Source of the DNA: CAZSSM01 sp964609385
GTDB lineage: Bacteria > Planctomycetota > Planctomycetia > Isosphaerales > Isosphaeraceae
NCBI GenBank assembly: GCA_964609385.1
Contig: CAZSSM010000028.1
Span: forward strand, 1-64,000
DNA length: 64,000 nt
Direction: 5' to 3'
The notes beneath the pieces are model-generated. The model did no database searches. It had not been told where the DNA came from and saw nothing but the letters and a program-made list of their open reading frames with translations. Shown here piece after piece: positions 18,394 to 27,233 of the stretch. Made by a program: the position numbers and the translations under genes. Every line of letters starts with the position of its first letter. Positions within the stretch are counted from its first letter, which is position 1.

Positions 18394-20451
18394 TCAACCG
18401 GCGCCGGACGGTTCGGAATCGGGGTCGGGATCGGGATGATGGTCCGGGACGTCCGGCTCCGTTTGGCAGTCTAAGCCGTCCGGCTCGAGTCGACCATGCC
18501 GTTCGACCGGTGGGTCGAACGGTCCGTTGGGCGAGGCGTCAGCAGGCTTAAGCTGACGAGAGGTCGGCCCGTCGACCGGCTTGGTTTTCTTCGGGGAGGA
18601 TGGGTCCACAGCGGTTTCGGGGACCTCACCTTTGGAGTTCATACCGATCGTGACCTGCTCGACGGTCTTGAGCAGCAATTCGGTCTTGAACGGTTTGTAG
18701 AGGGTCGCTTCGAGGCCTTCCCGCTTGGCCTTAACGATCGAGTGTGTCGGATCGTACCCGAATCCGGTCATCAGAACGATGGCCATTTTTGGCTGGACCG
18801 CACGGAGTCGGGTGTAAGCCTCGTAGCCGTTGAAATCGGGCAGTCGGATGTCGATGAGGGCCGCGTCATAGGGGCTCTGCTGAGCCAGGGCGATCGCTTC
18901 GGTGGCGTCGCGAACGGTCTCGACGACGGCGCCGAAGTCCTCGAGTTGGTTGTGGGCGGCGCGTCGGATCTCGACGTCGGCGTCGGCCAGCAGGATCCGG
19001 ACGCCACGGAGCCGTTGCAGGGGGGTGGGCCGATCGTCGGGCTGACCCGGCTCGTGGGGTTCGGGTTGTTGGGTCCGGTCGAAGTGGGTGATCTGCTGGC
19101 GGATCTGCCGGGCGCGGTAGAGCACCTTCTTGAGCCGGGCGACGATGTCCTCGTCGTGGCCGGCATAGCGGGCCAGCACGGTGGTGGCATCGGTGACGAT
19201 GTCGTCGAGTGGGAGAGCCAATTCGCGGCGGACGGCCAGGATCACATCGCTGGAGACCTGTCGGCGCTCGGCCCGGAGCAAATCCAACACGTTCAAGGCC
19301 GAGGCCATGCTCCGCGCGTAGATCTCGAGGAACTGGCGGTCCCGCTCGTCGAACTGGTCGGTGGTCCGGCTCTCCACGTTGATCGTGCCGATGACCTGGC
19401 CTTGGTAAAGCAAGGGGACGGTCAAGGAGCTGCCGGCCCCCTCGGCGCCCTCCAAATATGTCGGGTCGCCAGCGGTATCGCGGCACAGATAGCTCCGTCC
19501 GGTCTCGGCGACCATGCCGGTGACGCCGTTGCCCTCAGCCTTGGCGTAAAGGACCCGGGTGACGGCCCGCGCGGTCATCCCTTCGGAGATCAAAGGCATC
19601 AGGCGCAAGGTCTCGGGATCGAGCAGGCGAATCTCGACATAATCGAAGCCGAGCAGGTTCCGCATATGGTCGAGGATCCGATCGGCCAGCCATTCGGTGC
19701 GCTCGGCCTCGGAGAACTCGCGGAGGTCATCGGCGGTCAAGCCGGCCAGCTCCTCGCCGGCCCGGTGGATCGCCTCGAGCTTCTGGGCCTGGAGCACCTG
19801 GCCGGTCGTCTCACGGGTCAGGGCGATCAGGTGGGTCAGACCGCCGGCCTCGGAGAAGACCGGCGAGAGGGTCAGGGCCAGGTAGCGCTGGTTGGGCAAG
19901 CTCAAGGTCACCGAGGCCGAGCGTCGGCCCTGCCAGGCCAAGGCGAAGGGGTCGGGCTCGGGCGGATCGGTCTGCGAGAGACTGACGTAGAGGTCCTGAC
20001 CGGTCCGGACCGACTCGGACGAGCCGACCAGCGCCGAGAAGGCCGAGTTGACCCAGACCAGCCGTCGCGACGAGGCGATCACCGCCACGCCCTCGGCCAA
20101 CGACTCCAGGACCGCCTCGGCCTGAAGCATCAGGCCAGTCCAGGAGAAGGCGCCTTGATACGACCGGTCGATGTAGATGCCAGCGAACTCCTGCTCGCGC
20201 AACAGGCAGATCGCCCTGGCCATGTCGGTGGCCACGACCGTCTGGTAGGCGGGGGCCGCGTTGGGGTCGGGGTCCGGAGCTGTTTCGAGCGGGACCCCGA
20301 GTTCCGGCGACGAGCAGTGCTCCGTCGACGACTTGGCGGTTAGGACCAGCAGACGGGGCGAGGCGGCCAAGGGATCGGGCTCCGGCTCAAGGCGCGACGC
20401 GAACCAGGACGAGGGGCACCGGCGGTGTTCGGCTCCGTTGCCATCCCTCAA
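18394..20451 (-). CDS. PAS-GAF-receiver signalling protein without kinase domain
   Basis: About 685 aa. In order: a degenerate receiver-like segment (PRLLVLTAK ... YIDRSYQ, about residues 25-110), a PAS-type domain (LESLAEGVAVIASSRRLVWV...), a GAF domain (LLGFDYVEIRLLDPETLRL ... GTINVES), a helical linker that looks like a relic dimerisation domain, and a C-terminal receiver domain with the phospho-acceptor in ALIDIRLPDFNGYEA, a Thr in VLMTGFG and a Lys in YKPF. No HATPase kinase domain is present. The start is uncertain: the open frame reaches 20610, but the first 50 codons look non-coding, so a TTG at 20451 is chosen. A Pro/Asp-rich tail ends the protein. It probably leads the operon with the metallophosphoesterase. 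Confidence 0.75.
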   Translation of the reverse strand: MRDGNGAEHRRCPSSWFASRLEPEPDPLAASPRLLVLTAKSSTEHCSSPELGVPLETAPDPDPNAAPAYQTVVATDMARAICLLREQEFAGIYIDRSYQGAFSWTGLMLQAEAVLESLAEGVAVIASSRRLVWVNSAFSALVGSSESVRTGQDLYVSLSQTDPPEPDPFALAWQGRRSASVTLSLPNQRYLALTLSPVFSEAGGLTHLIALTRETTGQVLQAQKLEAIHRAGEELAGLTADDLREFSEAERTEWLADRILDHMRNLLGFDYVEIRLLDPETLRLMPLISEGMTARAVTRVLYAKAEGNGVTGMVAETGRSYLCRDTAGDPTYLEGAEGAGSSLTVPLLYQGQVIGTINVESRTTDQFDERDRQFLEIYARSMASALNVLDLLRAERRQVSSDVILAVRRELALPLDDIVTDATTVLARYAGHDEDIVARLKKVLYRARQIRQQITHFDRTQQPEPHEPGQPDDRPTPLQRLRGVRILLADADVEIRRAAHNQLEDFGAVVETVRDATEAIALAQQSPYDAALIDIRLPDFNGYEAYTRLRAVQPKMAIVLMTGFGYDPTHSIVKAKREGLEATLYKPFKTELLLKTVEQVTIGMNSKGEVPETAVDPSSPKKTKPVDGPTSRQLKPADASPNGPFDPPVERHGRLEPDGLDCQTEPDVPDHHPDPDPDSEPSGAG

Positions 20452-20876
20452 TCTGACAATCCGAGCGCGACCCGACGCCCGCAAGCCCGAGTCCAAACGG
20501 GCCGCGCGCGATCTCCAGCCCGGACGACCCAAGGATCTCGGTCGCCCGTGGCCCACGCTCGTTCCAGTTGAAGCAACGGTCCTAACCTCAGAAGGAGTGC
20601 CTACAAACAAGTCTAGGGTGGGTTGGCCTCAGCCACAAGTCGCGCCACGCTCGACCCACCGCGCTCCGACGTCCCGACTCGGATGCTTGACAGTGCCTGA
20701 GAGACACCCGTAGCATCGCGCTTGAACGGTCCCCATGCGGTTAAGTGGTTCCAGTTCGTCGGTTCACCGCGGAGGATCCGACACGGGGTCACCATGCGGT
20801 GACGGCAAGCGCTTACCTTCTAGGCTTCGGCCTTCTTTGCGACCTTCGTATGTGGTCCGTGGAGGTCCTCTCGACG
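20452..20876. other. divergent intergenic region
   Basis: Lies between the regulator (minus) and the isochorismatase-like gene (plus). It should contain both promoters and perhaps the true 5' end of the regulator gene. I see no recognisable gene or repeat. Confidence 0.45.
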
Positions 20877-21473
20877 ATGAGTGCCGTTCGCCATTCGGGC
20901 CTCGGAGGCCCGTCACGATCCGTCGCCACAGACGCTGCCCTGCTGGTCGTCGATCTCCAGGAGAAGCTGCTCCGCGTCATGGAACAGCCCGGACGCCTGG
21001 CGGTGGCCAACACGGTTCGGCTAGTCCGTGCCGCCCAGTTGCTTGAAGTCCCCCTCCACGCCACCGAGCAATATCCGCAAGGGCTCGGCCCAACCGCCTC
21101 AGAGATCACCGCGCTCATCTCCGAGGCGGATCGCGAGGCCAAGATGACCTTCCACGCGGCTACCGAGTCGGTCCAGGCCTGGCTCGTCGACCTCGGCGTG
21201 CGCGACGTGACGCTCGTCGGGATCGAGACCCACATCTGCGTCGCCCAGACGGCCCTCGAGCTGCTCGACCTGGGCTACCGCGTCCAGGTTCCCAACGATG
21301 CGGTCGCCGCGCGCCACGAACGGGACCATCAAACCGCCTTGGAACGGCTGACCCACGCCGGTGCAACGGTGACCTCCACCGAAGCGGTCCTCTTCGAATG
21401 GATCGGCACCGCCGAGCACCCCCACTTCAAGGCGATCAGCGCCCTGGTCCGCGACTTCCAAACGCCCGATTGA
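20877..21473 (+). CDS. isochorismatase-family cysteine hydrolase
   Basis: A 198-aa hydrolase of the isochorismatase/nicotinamidase superfamily. The ATG at 20877 is preceded by GGAGG at 11 nt; upstream frame extension is not protein-like. The triad is visible as Asp in LLVVDLQEKLL, Lys in AKMTFHA, and Cys in IETHICVAQTALEL, with the cis-peptide region just before the Cys. This compact YcaC-like form hydrolyses small amides or related bonds; the substrate is not evident. The aminotransferase gene starts 95 nt downstream on the same strand, so the two may be co-transcribed. Confidence 0.9.
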   Translation: MSAVRHSGLGGPSRSVATDAALLVVDLQEKLLRVMEQPGRLAVANTVRLVRAAQLLEVPLHATEQYPQGLGPTASEITALISEADREAKMTFHAATESVQAWLVDLGVRDVTLVGIETHICVAQTALELLDLGYRVQVPNDAVAARHERDHQTALERLTHAGATVTSTEAVLFEWIGTAEHPHFKAISALVRDFQTPD

Positions 21474-21568
21474 TCGCTCTGATCAGGGATCCCGAGCCGG
21501 GACCGTCGACGGCGACTCGGCAACGACACCCCGATCCGATTCACCAACGTCCGCCCGGAGCCCAAACC

Positions 21569-22798
21569 ATGGCCACCGCCACCACAACCGACGTCCAGGG
21601 ACACCCGGCCTCCAGGATCGCCCCGCCCGAGATCCCCCCAGCGCTCGATCCGCCGGTCCGCTACCTGATGGGGCCCGGCCCCAGCGATGTCCATCCACGT
21701 GTCCTGGCCGCCATGGCCCGGCCCAATATCGGCCACCTCGACCCTCAGTTCCTTGCGTTGATGGACCGGGTCCAGAACCTGCTCCGCTACGCCTTTCAGA
21801 CCGAAAACCGGCTGACCCTGGCCGTCTCGGGCACCGGCTCGGCCGGTATGGAGGCGGTGATCACCAACCTGGTCGAGCCGGGCGACCGCGTGTTGGTCGG
21901 CGTCAACGGCGTCTTCGGCGGTCGGATGGTCGAGGTTGCCACCCGCGCCGGCGCGGAGGTCCAGCGGATCGACCGGCCTTTCGGCGAGGTCTTCGAACCC
22001 GATGAGTTCCGCAAGGCGATCGCCCAGTTCAAGCCCAAGCTCGTCGGCTTCGTCCACGCTGAGACCTCCACCGGCGCCTGGCAGCCGGTCGAGGAGATCG
22101 CCCGGATCGCCCACGAACACGATGCGTTGGTGGCCATCGACACCGTCACCTCGCTGACTGGCGTTCCTGTCGAGATCGACGCCTGGGGCATCGATGCGGT
22201 TTACTCGGGGACCCAGAAGTGCCTGAGCTGCCCGCCCGGCCTAGCCCCGGTCTCCTTCAGCCGACGCGCTGAGGAGGTGATCGCCAACCGCTCCCGGCCC
22301 GTCCAGAGTTGGTATCTGGACATGACGCTTATTCAAAGCTATTGGGGTGGCGATCGCGCGTATCACCACACCGCGCCGATCAGCATGAACTATGCCTTGC
22401 ACGAGGCCCTGGCCCTGGTGGCCGAGGAGGGCTTGGAGGCGCGGTTCGCTCGCCACATGCTCCACCATCGGGCGCTCAAGGCCGGTCTGGAGGCCCTGGG
22501 CATCCGCTACCTGACCGCCGAAGGACACGGCCTCCCGCAGCTCAACTGCGTCGCCGCGCCCGAAGGGGTCGACGAGGCCCAGGTCCGCCGTCGACTCCTG
22601 ACCGAGTGGGGCTTGGAGATCGGTGGCGGCCTCGGCCCGTTCAAAGGCAAGGCCTGGCGGATCGGCCTAATGGGCCACAGTTGCGACCGCAACCACGTTA
22701 CCACCGTGCTTTCGGCCTTGGGCACCTGCCTCCGCGACCTCGGTCAGCCGGTCGACCCCGGCGCCGCCCTGGCCGCCGCCGCCGAGCAGTATCGTTAA
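21569..22798 (+). CDS. class V aminotransferase, serine/alanine-glyoxylate type
   Basis: A 409-aa pyridoxal-phosphate enzyme. The ATG at 21569 follows GGAG. Features typical of the alanine-glyoxylate / serine-glyoxylate / serine-pyruvate group are the N-terminal RYLMGPGPSDVHPRVL, the phosphate-binding VSGTGSAGMEAV, HAETSTG, the Asp in VAIDTVTSL, and the Schiff-base Lys in SGTQKCLSCPPG (about residue 216). The C-terminal domain ends with WRIGLMGHSC, normal for the family. It would transfer an amino group between a small amino acid and glyoxylate in the cytoplasm. The exact donor is not resolved. Confidence 0.93.
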   Translation: MATATTTDVQGHPASRIAPPEIPPALDPPVRYLMGPGPSDVHPRVLAAMARPNIGHLDPQFLALMDRVQNLLRYAFQTENRLTLAVSGTGSAGMEAVITNLVEPGDRVLVGVNGVFGGRMVEVATRAGAEVQRIDRPFGEVFEPDEFRKAIAQFKPKLVGFVHAETSTGAWQPVEEIARIAHEHDALVAIDTVTSLTGVPVEIDAWGIDAVYSGTQKCLSCPPGLAPVSFSRRAEEVIANRSRPVQSWYLDMTLIQSYWGGDRAYHHTAPISMNYALHEALALVAEEGLEARFARHMLHHRALKAGLEALGIRYLTAEGHGLPQLNCVAAPEGVDEAQVRRRLLTEWGLEIGGGLGPFKGKAWRIGLMGHSCDRNHVTTVLSALGTCLRDLGQPVDPGAALAAAAEQYR

Positions 22799-22809
22799 CG
22801 CCAAGGGCC

Positions 22810-22832
22810 TGACGACAGTTGGGCTGTTGTCA
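22810..22832 (+). terminator. weak hairpin after the aminotransferase gene
   Basis: TGACGACAG (22810-22818) pairs with CTGTTGTCA (22824-22832), eight of nine positions, across a 5-nt loop. It is followed by CATTTGG rather than a clean T run. It lies 12 nt after the stop codon. Confidence 0.4.
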
Positions 22833-23263
22833 CATTTGGCGGGATCGCATTGCGGGATCGAAGCGGAGTTCCCGGACCGCCTCGCCTGTTTCCATGCCGG
22901 GTCGGTGAATCATCGGGATCCCGATGACGCCGATCGTGCTCGTCCGCAACCGGAACGCCAACCAAACGCTTTCCTGATCAGGGAACGATCGCCCGTCGAG
23001 AGGCGGACGACCGACGTTGAGGTCGTGAGCCACCCGTTGCTCAACCCCTGACAATTGTCTAAGCTAGGCGGATCCGGCTGCGCCGAAATCATTCGCGACT
23101 GGTCCGGGAACTCTGAGGTCGACCGGAACCTCTACACTTGCAGGGCACTGACTGACGTAGGCGGGCCCGAGAATCGAGCGGGAACCGCTATGCGGTTTGG
23201 GGATCCGGCCACGGACCGGGTCATTTGACGTCCGATCTGTTCGGTCGAAGGAGCACGCGAGCG
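22833..23263. other. intergenic region
   Basis: No gene seen. A perfect 10-bp palindrome GACAATTGTC (23050-23059) lies about 205 nt upstream of the next start and could be an operator, but nothing else supports this. Confidence 0.4.
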
Positions 23264-24922
23264 ATGGAAGCCTTCGAGAAGCCGATCCGCCGCGTTTGGA
23301 TGCGGATGCGGATCCAGCGGTTCCTGACGGTGCTGGTCTGGTCGGCCCTGGCCTGCTTCGGCCTGGCCGTGCTGGCCATCACGCTGGACAAGCTGATTCC
23401 GAGTCTGCCGGCGCTGGGCTGGTGGCCGGTCCTGGTGGCCAGTATCGTCGCGCCGACCTTGGCGGTGGTCTGGGCCTTCTGGGGCGGCCCTGGCCGGCTC
23501 GACGCGGTCGTGGCGATCGATCAGACCTACGAGCTGGACGAGCGACTGACGACCGCCTTGACGCTGGACGATGAGACGCGGGCCAGCCCCGCCGGTCGCG
23601 CCGTGGTCCGCGACGCGCTGCGACGCCTGGAGGCGATCGACGTCACCGAGGCCTTCGGGTTCCAGTCGCCTCGACTGGCCTGGGCCCCGGTCGTTCCAGC
23701 TCTGCTGGCCATCGGCCTGATCCTGCTGCCCCTGGAGGTCCTCCCCGAGTCGCAACGGGCCGAGGCCGAGACCGCCGCTCTGAGCGAGGAAGAGAAGGCG
23801 GCCATCATCGAGCCGACCAAAGCCCTGGCCGAAGCGGCCAAGAAGGAGCGCGACCAACTCGACTCCGAAGAGTATGCCGAGACGACCGAACTGCTCGACG
23901 AGCTGGCCAAGGTCAGCGACGAGGTCTCCAAGACGCCGCAGAGCAAGGAGAAAGCCCTCTCCAAGCTCAACAATATCAGCGACGCCCTCGAAGAGCGTCG
24001 ACGCCAACTGCCGATGGACCAGATCAACCGCCAACTCCAGCAGCTTCAGCAGCTCGCCTCCGAAGGGCCGGCCGACCGGTTCTCCCGCGACCTGGCCCGC
24101 AGCGACTTCCAAGCCGCCGCCGAGGAACTCCAGAAGCTCCGCGAGAAGATGGCCCGCGGCGAGATGACCGACCAGGACCGCAAGCAACTGGCCAAGCAGA
24201 TGACCGAAATGAAGAAGCAACTTCAGGAGTTGGCCAACTTCGAGAAGCGTCGAGAGCAACTCGAACAGGCCCGACAGAACGGTGGCATCAGCGAGCAGGA
24301 ATATCAGCGCGAAATGCGCAAGCTCGAGGACCAGGCCCAGAACATGCAGGCCATGCAGCAGATGGCTCAGCAGATGGCCCAGGCCCAGCAGGCCCTGGCC
24401 AACGGTGACATGGCTCAGGCCAACCAGTCCATGAACGAGATGCAGCAGCAGCTCGAACAGATGGCCGGCGACATGATGGAACTCGAATCGCTCGACGCCG
24501 CCCTGGCCGACCTCCAGATCACCAAGGACATGATGAACTCGGCCCTGTCGATGAACCAGGTCGGTGAGCGGATCGGTCCCGGAGGCCGGTTCGGCATGGG
24601 CCAAGGCTTCGGTGATCAGCCCAACGGCATGGGTATGGGTCGTGGACGCGGCCAAGGGGATCGGCCCGAGGCCCCCACCGACACCAACTCCGTCGACTCC
24701 CGAGTCCGGCTCCAATATGGTCGTGGCAAGGCCATCGTCGAAGGCACCGCGCCGCCCTCGGGCATCGTCCCCGGCCAGAGCGTCATCGACATCCAAGGGC
24801 AGATCAACGAGGCCGCCACCGAACGGTCCGCCGACGCCCTGACCAACCAGAAGGTCCCTGGCTACGTCAAGGACCATATCAAAGGCTACTTCGAGCGGCT
24901 CAACAATCAGGGCAATCCCTGA
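23264..24922 (+). CDS. membrane protein with long Gln/Met-rich coiled coil
   Basis: A 552-aa protein. The ATG at 23264 follows GAAGGAG. Two N-terminal membrane helices (about 21-43 and 50-70) are followed by a short soluble stretch and a third helix (APVVPALLAIGLILLPLEVL). Residues about 170-430 are a charged, then strikingly Gln/Met-rich coiled coil (NMQAMQQMAQQMAQAQQAL, MNEMQQQLEQMAGDMM). A Gly-rich linker and a conserved-looking tail end it. The layout resembles DUF4175-type envelope proteins that in planctomycetes often accompany MoxR/DUF58 clusters, but here it stands alone. The role is unknown; the coiled coil suggests a structural or scaffolding part. Confidence 0.8.
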   Translation: MEAFEKPIRRVWMRMRIQRFLTVLVWSALACFGLAVLAITLDKLIPSLPALGWWPVLVASIVAPTLAVVWAFWGGPGRLDAVVAIDQTYELDERLTTALTLDDETRASPAGRAVVRDALRRLEAIDVTEAFGFQSPRLAWAPVVPALLAIGLILLPLEVLPESQRAEAETAALSEEEKAAIIEPTKALAEAAKKERDQLDSEEYAETTELLDELAKVSDEVSKTPQSKEKALSKLNNISDALEERRRQLPMDQINRQLQQLQQLASEGPADRFSRDLARSDFQAAAEELQKLREKMARGEMTDQDRKQLAKQMTEMKKQLQELANFEKRREQLEQARQNGGISEQEYQREMRKLEDQAQNMQAMQQMAQQMAQAQQALANGDMAQANQSMNEMQQQLEQMAGDMMELESLDAALADLQITKDMMNSALSMNQVGERIGPGGRFGMGQGFGDQPNGMGMGRGRGQGDRPEAPTDTNSVDSRVRLQYGRGKAIVEGTAPPSGIVPGQSVIDIQGQINEAATERSADALTNQKVPGYVKDHIKGYFERLNNQGNP

Positions 24923-24965
24923 TCAAACGAATCCGCCTTTGGTTCCATTCGCAACGACAGGAATT

Positions 24966-25000
24966 CTCCGTCCCCGGCATTTCTGGGGACGGAGCCCTTT
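24966..25000 (+). terminator. terminator after the coiled-coil gene
   Basis: A perfect 10-bp stem, CTCCGTCCCC (24966-24975) with GGGGACGGAG (24985-24994), has a 9-nt loop and is followed by CCCTTTC. It starts 44 nt after the stop codon. Confidence 0.75.
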
Positions 25001-25061
25001 CAATCCGGATCGATGACTCGACCCGGGTCGAGTTATTGAAAATCAACAATACGGGGAGAGG

Positions 25062-26954
25062 TCACTCAGGGTTAAGGACCTCTTCAAGCAGGACGGTTTC
25101 GACACCGAGATCGTCCATGTCACCAGATTTGGGTTTAACGTATTGCTCGAGTCGGAACTGGTTCTCGCCGATACGGAGCCTCCCCTCGGGAATCGGGATC
25201 CGGATCCGTTTGGGGATGGGGCTGGACCGTCCCGCATAGCTGTTGATGGCGTCGAGTCGTTGGCCGTTGAGGAAGATCTCGGTGAGCCACTTGCCGTCGC
25301 GGACCTCCACGCTGAACCGATCGCCCTCCGGACCGAGCACCTCCACGACGTCGAGCACCAGGCGCGTGGGCGCTTTGGAGACCGCGTCGAGGACGACCGT
25401 CCAGGTCTGGCCGTCATCATCGTTGAGGGGGGGATCGAGGTTGTCGTCGTACTGGTCACCGAAGTGGCGGGCATGGACGTCCAGCACGGTCCGACGGACC
25501 GGATCGAGTACCACCAGGCGTTGAATCCAGGAGCGCGGGAGGCGGATCGAGCCGGCCATTGGCGACTCGATCCCGAGGAATTCGGGGCCGTGCTCGCGGA
25601 GCGCCCCCTCGATCCGGTCCGGATCGTCCGCGTCTGAGGCCGAGCCGCCGGGCCGCCAGGTTACGGCCACGAACGGTCCCTCCACCGGCCTTGAGGCCCG
25701 CGCCGTCCGCTCCAAGTAGAGGCCCGACACCTCGCTCCAAGGCAGCGCGATGGTCTGGCCCAGCATCGTCAAGGCGACCGACTCCGGGTTGGCGCGCACG
25801 ATCCGTCCGAAGAGCTGATCGCCCGAGGCCAGCCGGACCTCATCCTGACTCGGGTCGGCCTCCGAGCCGATCGGCGGTGCGACGGCGCGGACGACTTGCA
25901 GATCGTCGATCCGGAAGGCCGCCTCACCCGCCTCGTCCCGGTCGGCCGCGCCCTTCAGCACGACCCCGATCGACGTCAGCGGATCGCGGATCGGCTGGCG
26001 ACCGAAGGCCAGTTCCCGCCCATCCAGACCGATCTGGATCCCCTCCGGACCGAACCGGCAGGTCCAGACATGAAGGCCCGGGCTCCGCTCCAAAGGCTGG
26101 ACCGCCAGGTCAGGGCCTCGAGGCGCTGAGACCCCGAGCAGATCCCGATCGAGGCGCACCCGCGTCGTGACCCGCCGACGGCTCGTCGTGACCCCATCAT
26201 GGAACTCCATTTCGATCTGCAAGGTGGCGTTGGATTGCTCCAGGATCAGCCCCGGGTCCTCGAATCGGAGGGAAACCCGGCCCGACTCCAACGGCGTGGG
26301 CAGGTCGCGGATCCACGAACCGGCCGAGGTAACCGGGACTCGAAGGCTCCGACCGGGTTGCCCATCGTTCGAAGGCTCGACGCTCAGGTTGCCCTGCAAC
26401 GTGCCGGCGATCGGGGCCGGGTCGCCTTCGAAGTCCTCGGTCAAGAGGATGACCTCACCGGGCCGCTGGGTCATCGAGCGGAAATGCGCCCGATCGATCA
26501 CGACCGGCATGGCCTCCGGATCGGTCGTCGTCCAGAAGTTGAGCCGACCGTCGAGGAACTCGAAGCGATGGCCGGAGATCTGCTGTCCCAGCCCCAACTG
26601 GACCCGATACGGCGGCGCGGAGGCTCGGCGATCCTCGACGTCAGGGCTTTGAGGATAGTCCAGGACCATCCCCCGACTCAGCGGGACCGGCCCACCCTGG
26701 TCGATCACCTCGGCCTTGAAGACGAATCCGCCCTCAGGACCGCGACGGACCGTCCCCAGGCTCTTGACCCCGTCGGTCCGCTCCCAGATCACGAATGCGT
26801 CCCGTGTTCCGACAGGCCTGGGGTCCTCGATCGACTGCGAATAGGCCGATCGCTCCCAAGCTCCACCAAGGATCACGCCCAAGAAGCCGAGTCCGAGCGC
26901 GAGGAGGCGTCCCCGATCCCGTGATGCCCCAACCAGACGACCACAATCCCGCAT
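25062..26954 (-). CDS. secreted hypothetical protein
   Basis: A 630-aa protein I do not recognise. The ATG at 26954 starts a signal-like N-terminus (basic residues, then LLALGLGFLGVILGGAW). The mature part is beta-rich with laminin-G or lectin-like character in places: LLTEDFEGDPAPIAGTLQGN, EFHDGVTTSRRRVTTRVRLD and GLHVWTCRFGPEGIQIGLDG. It also contains a segment RLASGDQLFGRIVRANPES...LPWSEVSGLYLER, resembling the 'encode a substrate, resolve a switch' beta repeats often seen in planctomycete exported proteins. No catalytic motif is visible. It is convergent with the coiled-coil membrane gene and is the next minus-strand gene after the large peptidase. Confidence 0.7.
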   Translation of the reverse strand: MRDCGRLVGASRDRGRLLALGLGFLGVILGGAWERSAYSQSIEDPRPVGTRDAFVIWERTDGVKSLGTVRRGPEGGFVFKAEVIDQGGPVPLSRGMVLDYPQSPDVEDRRASAPPYRVQLGLGQQISGHRFEFLDGRLNFWTTTDPEAMPVVIDRAHFRSMTQRPGEVILLTEDFEGDPAPIAGTLQGNLSVEPSNDGQPGRSLRVPVTSAGSWIRDLPTPLESGRVSLRFEDPGLILEQSNATLQIEMEFHDGVTTSRRRVTTRVRLDRDLLGVSAPRGPDLAVQPLERSPGLHVWTCRFGPEGIQIGLDGRELAFGRQPIRDPLTSIGVVLKGAADRDEAGEAAFRIDDLQVVRAVAPPIGSEADPSQDEVRLASGDQLFGRIVRANPESVALTMLGQTIALPWSEVSGLYLERTARASRPVEGPFVAVTWRPGGSASDADDPDRIEGALREHGPEFLGIESPMAGSIRLPRSWIQRLVVLDPVRRTVLDVHARHFGDQYDDNLDPPLNDDDGQTWTVVLDAVSKAPTRLVLDVVEVLGPEGDRFSVEVRDGKWLTEIFLNGQRLDAINSYAGRSSPIPKRIRIPIPEGRLRIGENQFRLEQYVKPKSGDMDDLGVETVLLEEVLNPE

Positions 26955-27233
26955 CTCGATGCCTCTCACTCGGAGTTCCGGTTCGGTCACCGGGCTGCCG
27001 GGGTCATCGAGGCGTCCGATGCCGATTCGACGTCCTCGCGCCCCGGATCAAGGATCGCCCGGAGACGATTCCCCGTTATACCGCGATCCGATCGGGGACG
27101 GGAGTTGGCCCTCATGTCGGAGCCGATTCGAGGGACGCCGAAGGAACGATCGATCTGGTTCTATAGCGGGCGTGACCGGGGCTCGAACGGGCCGGCCCCG
27201 ATCACGATATAACTCGACCCCGAGCCGATTAGC

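Noticed and set aside
18496..20343. 615-codon plus-strand frame opposite the signalling protein
   Set aside because: Antisense to PAS, GAF and receiver motifs; Gly/Leu/Asp-rich text without motif.
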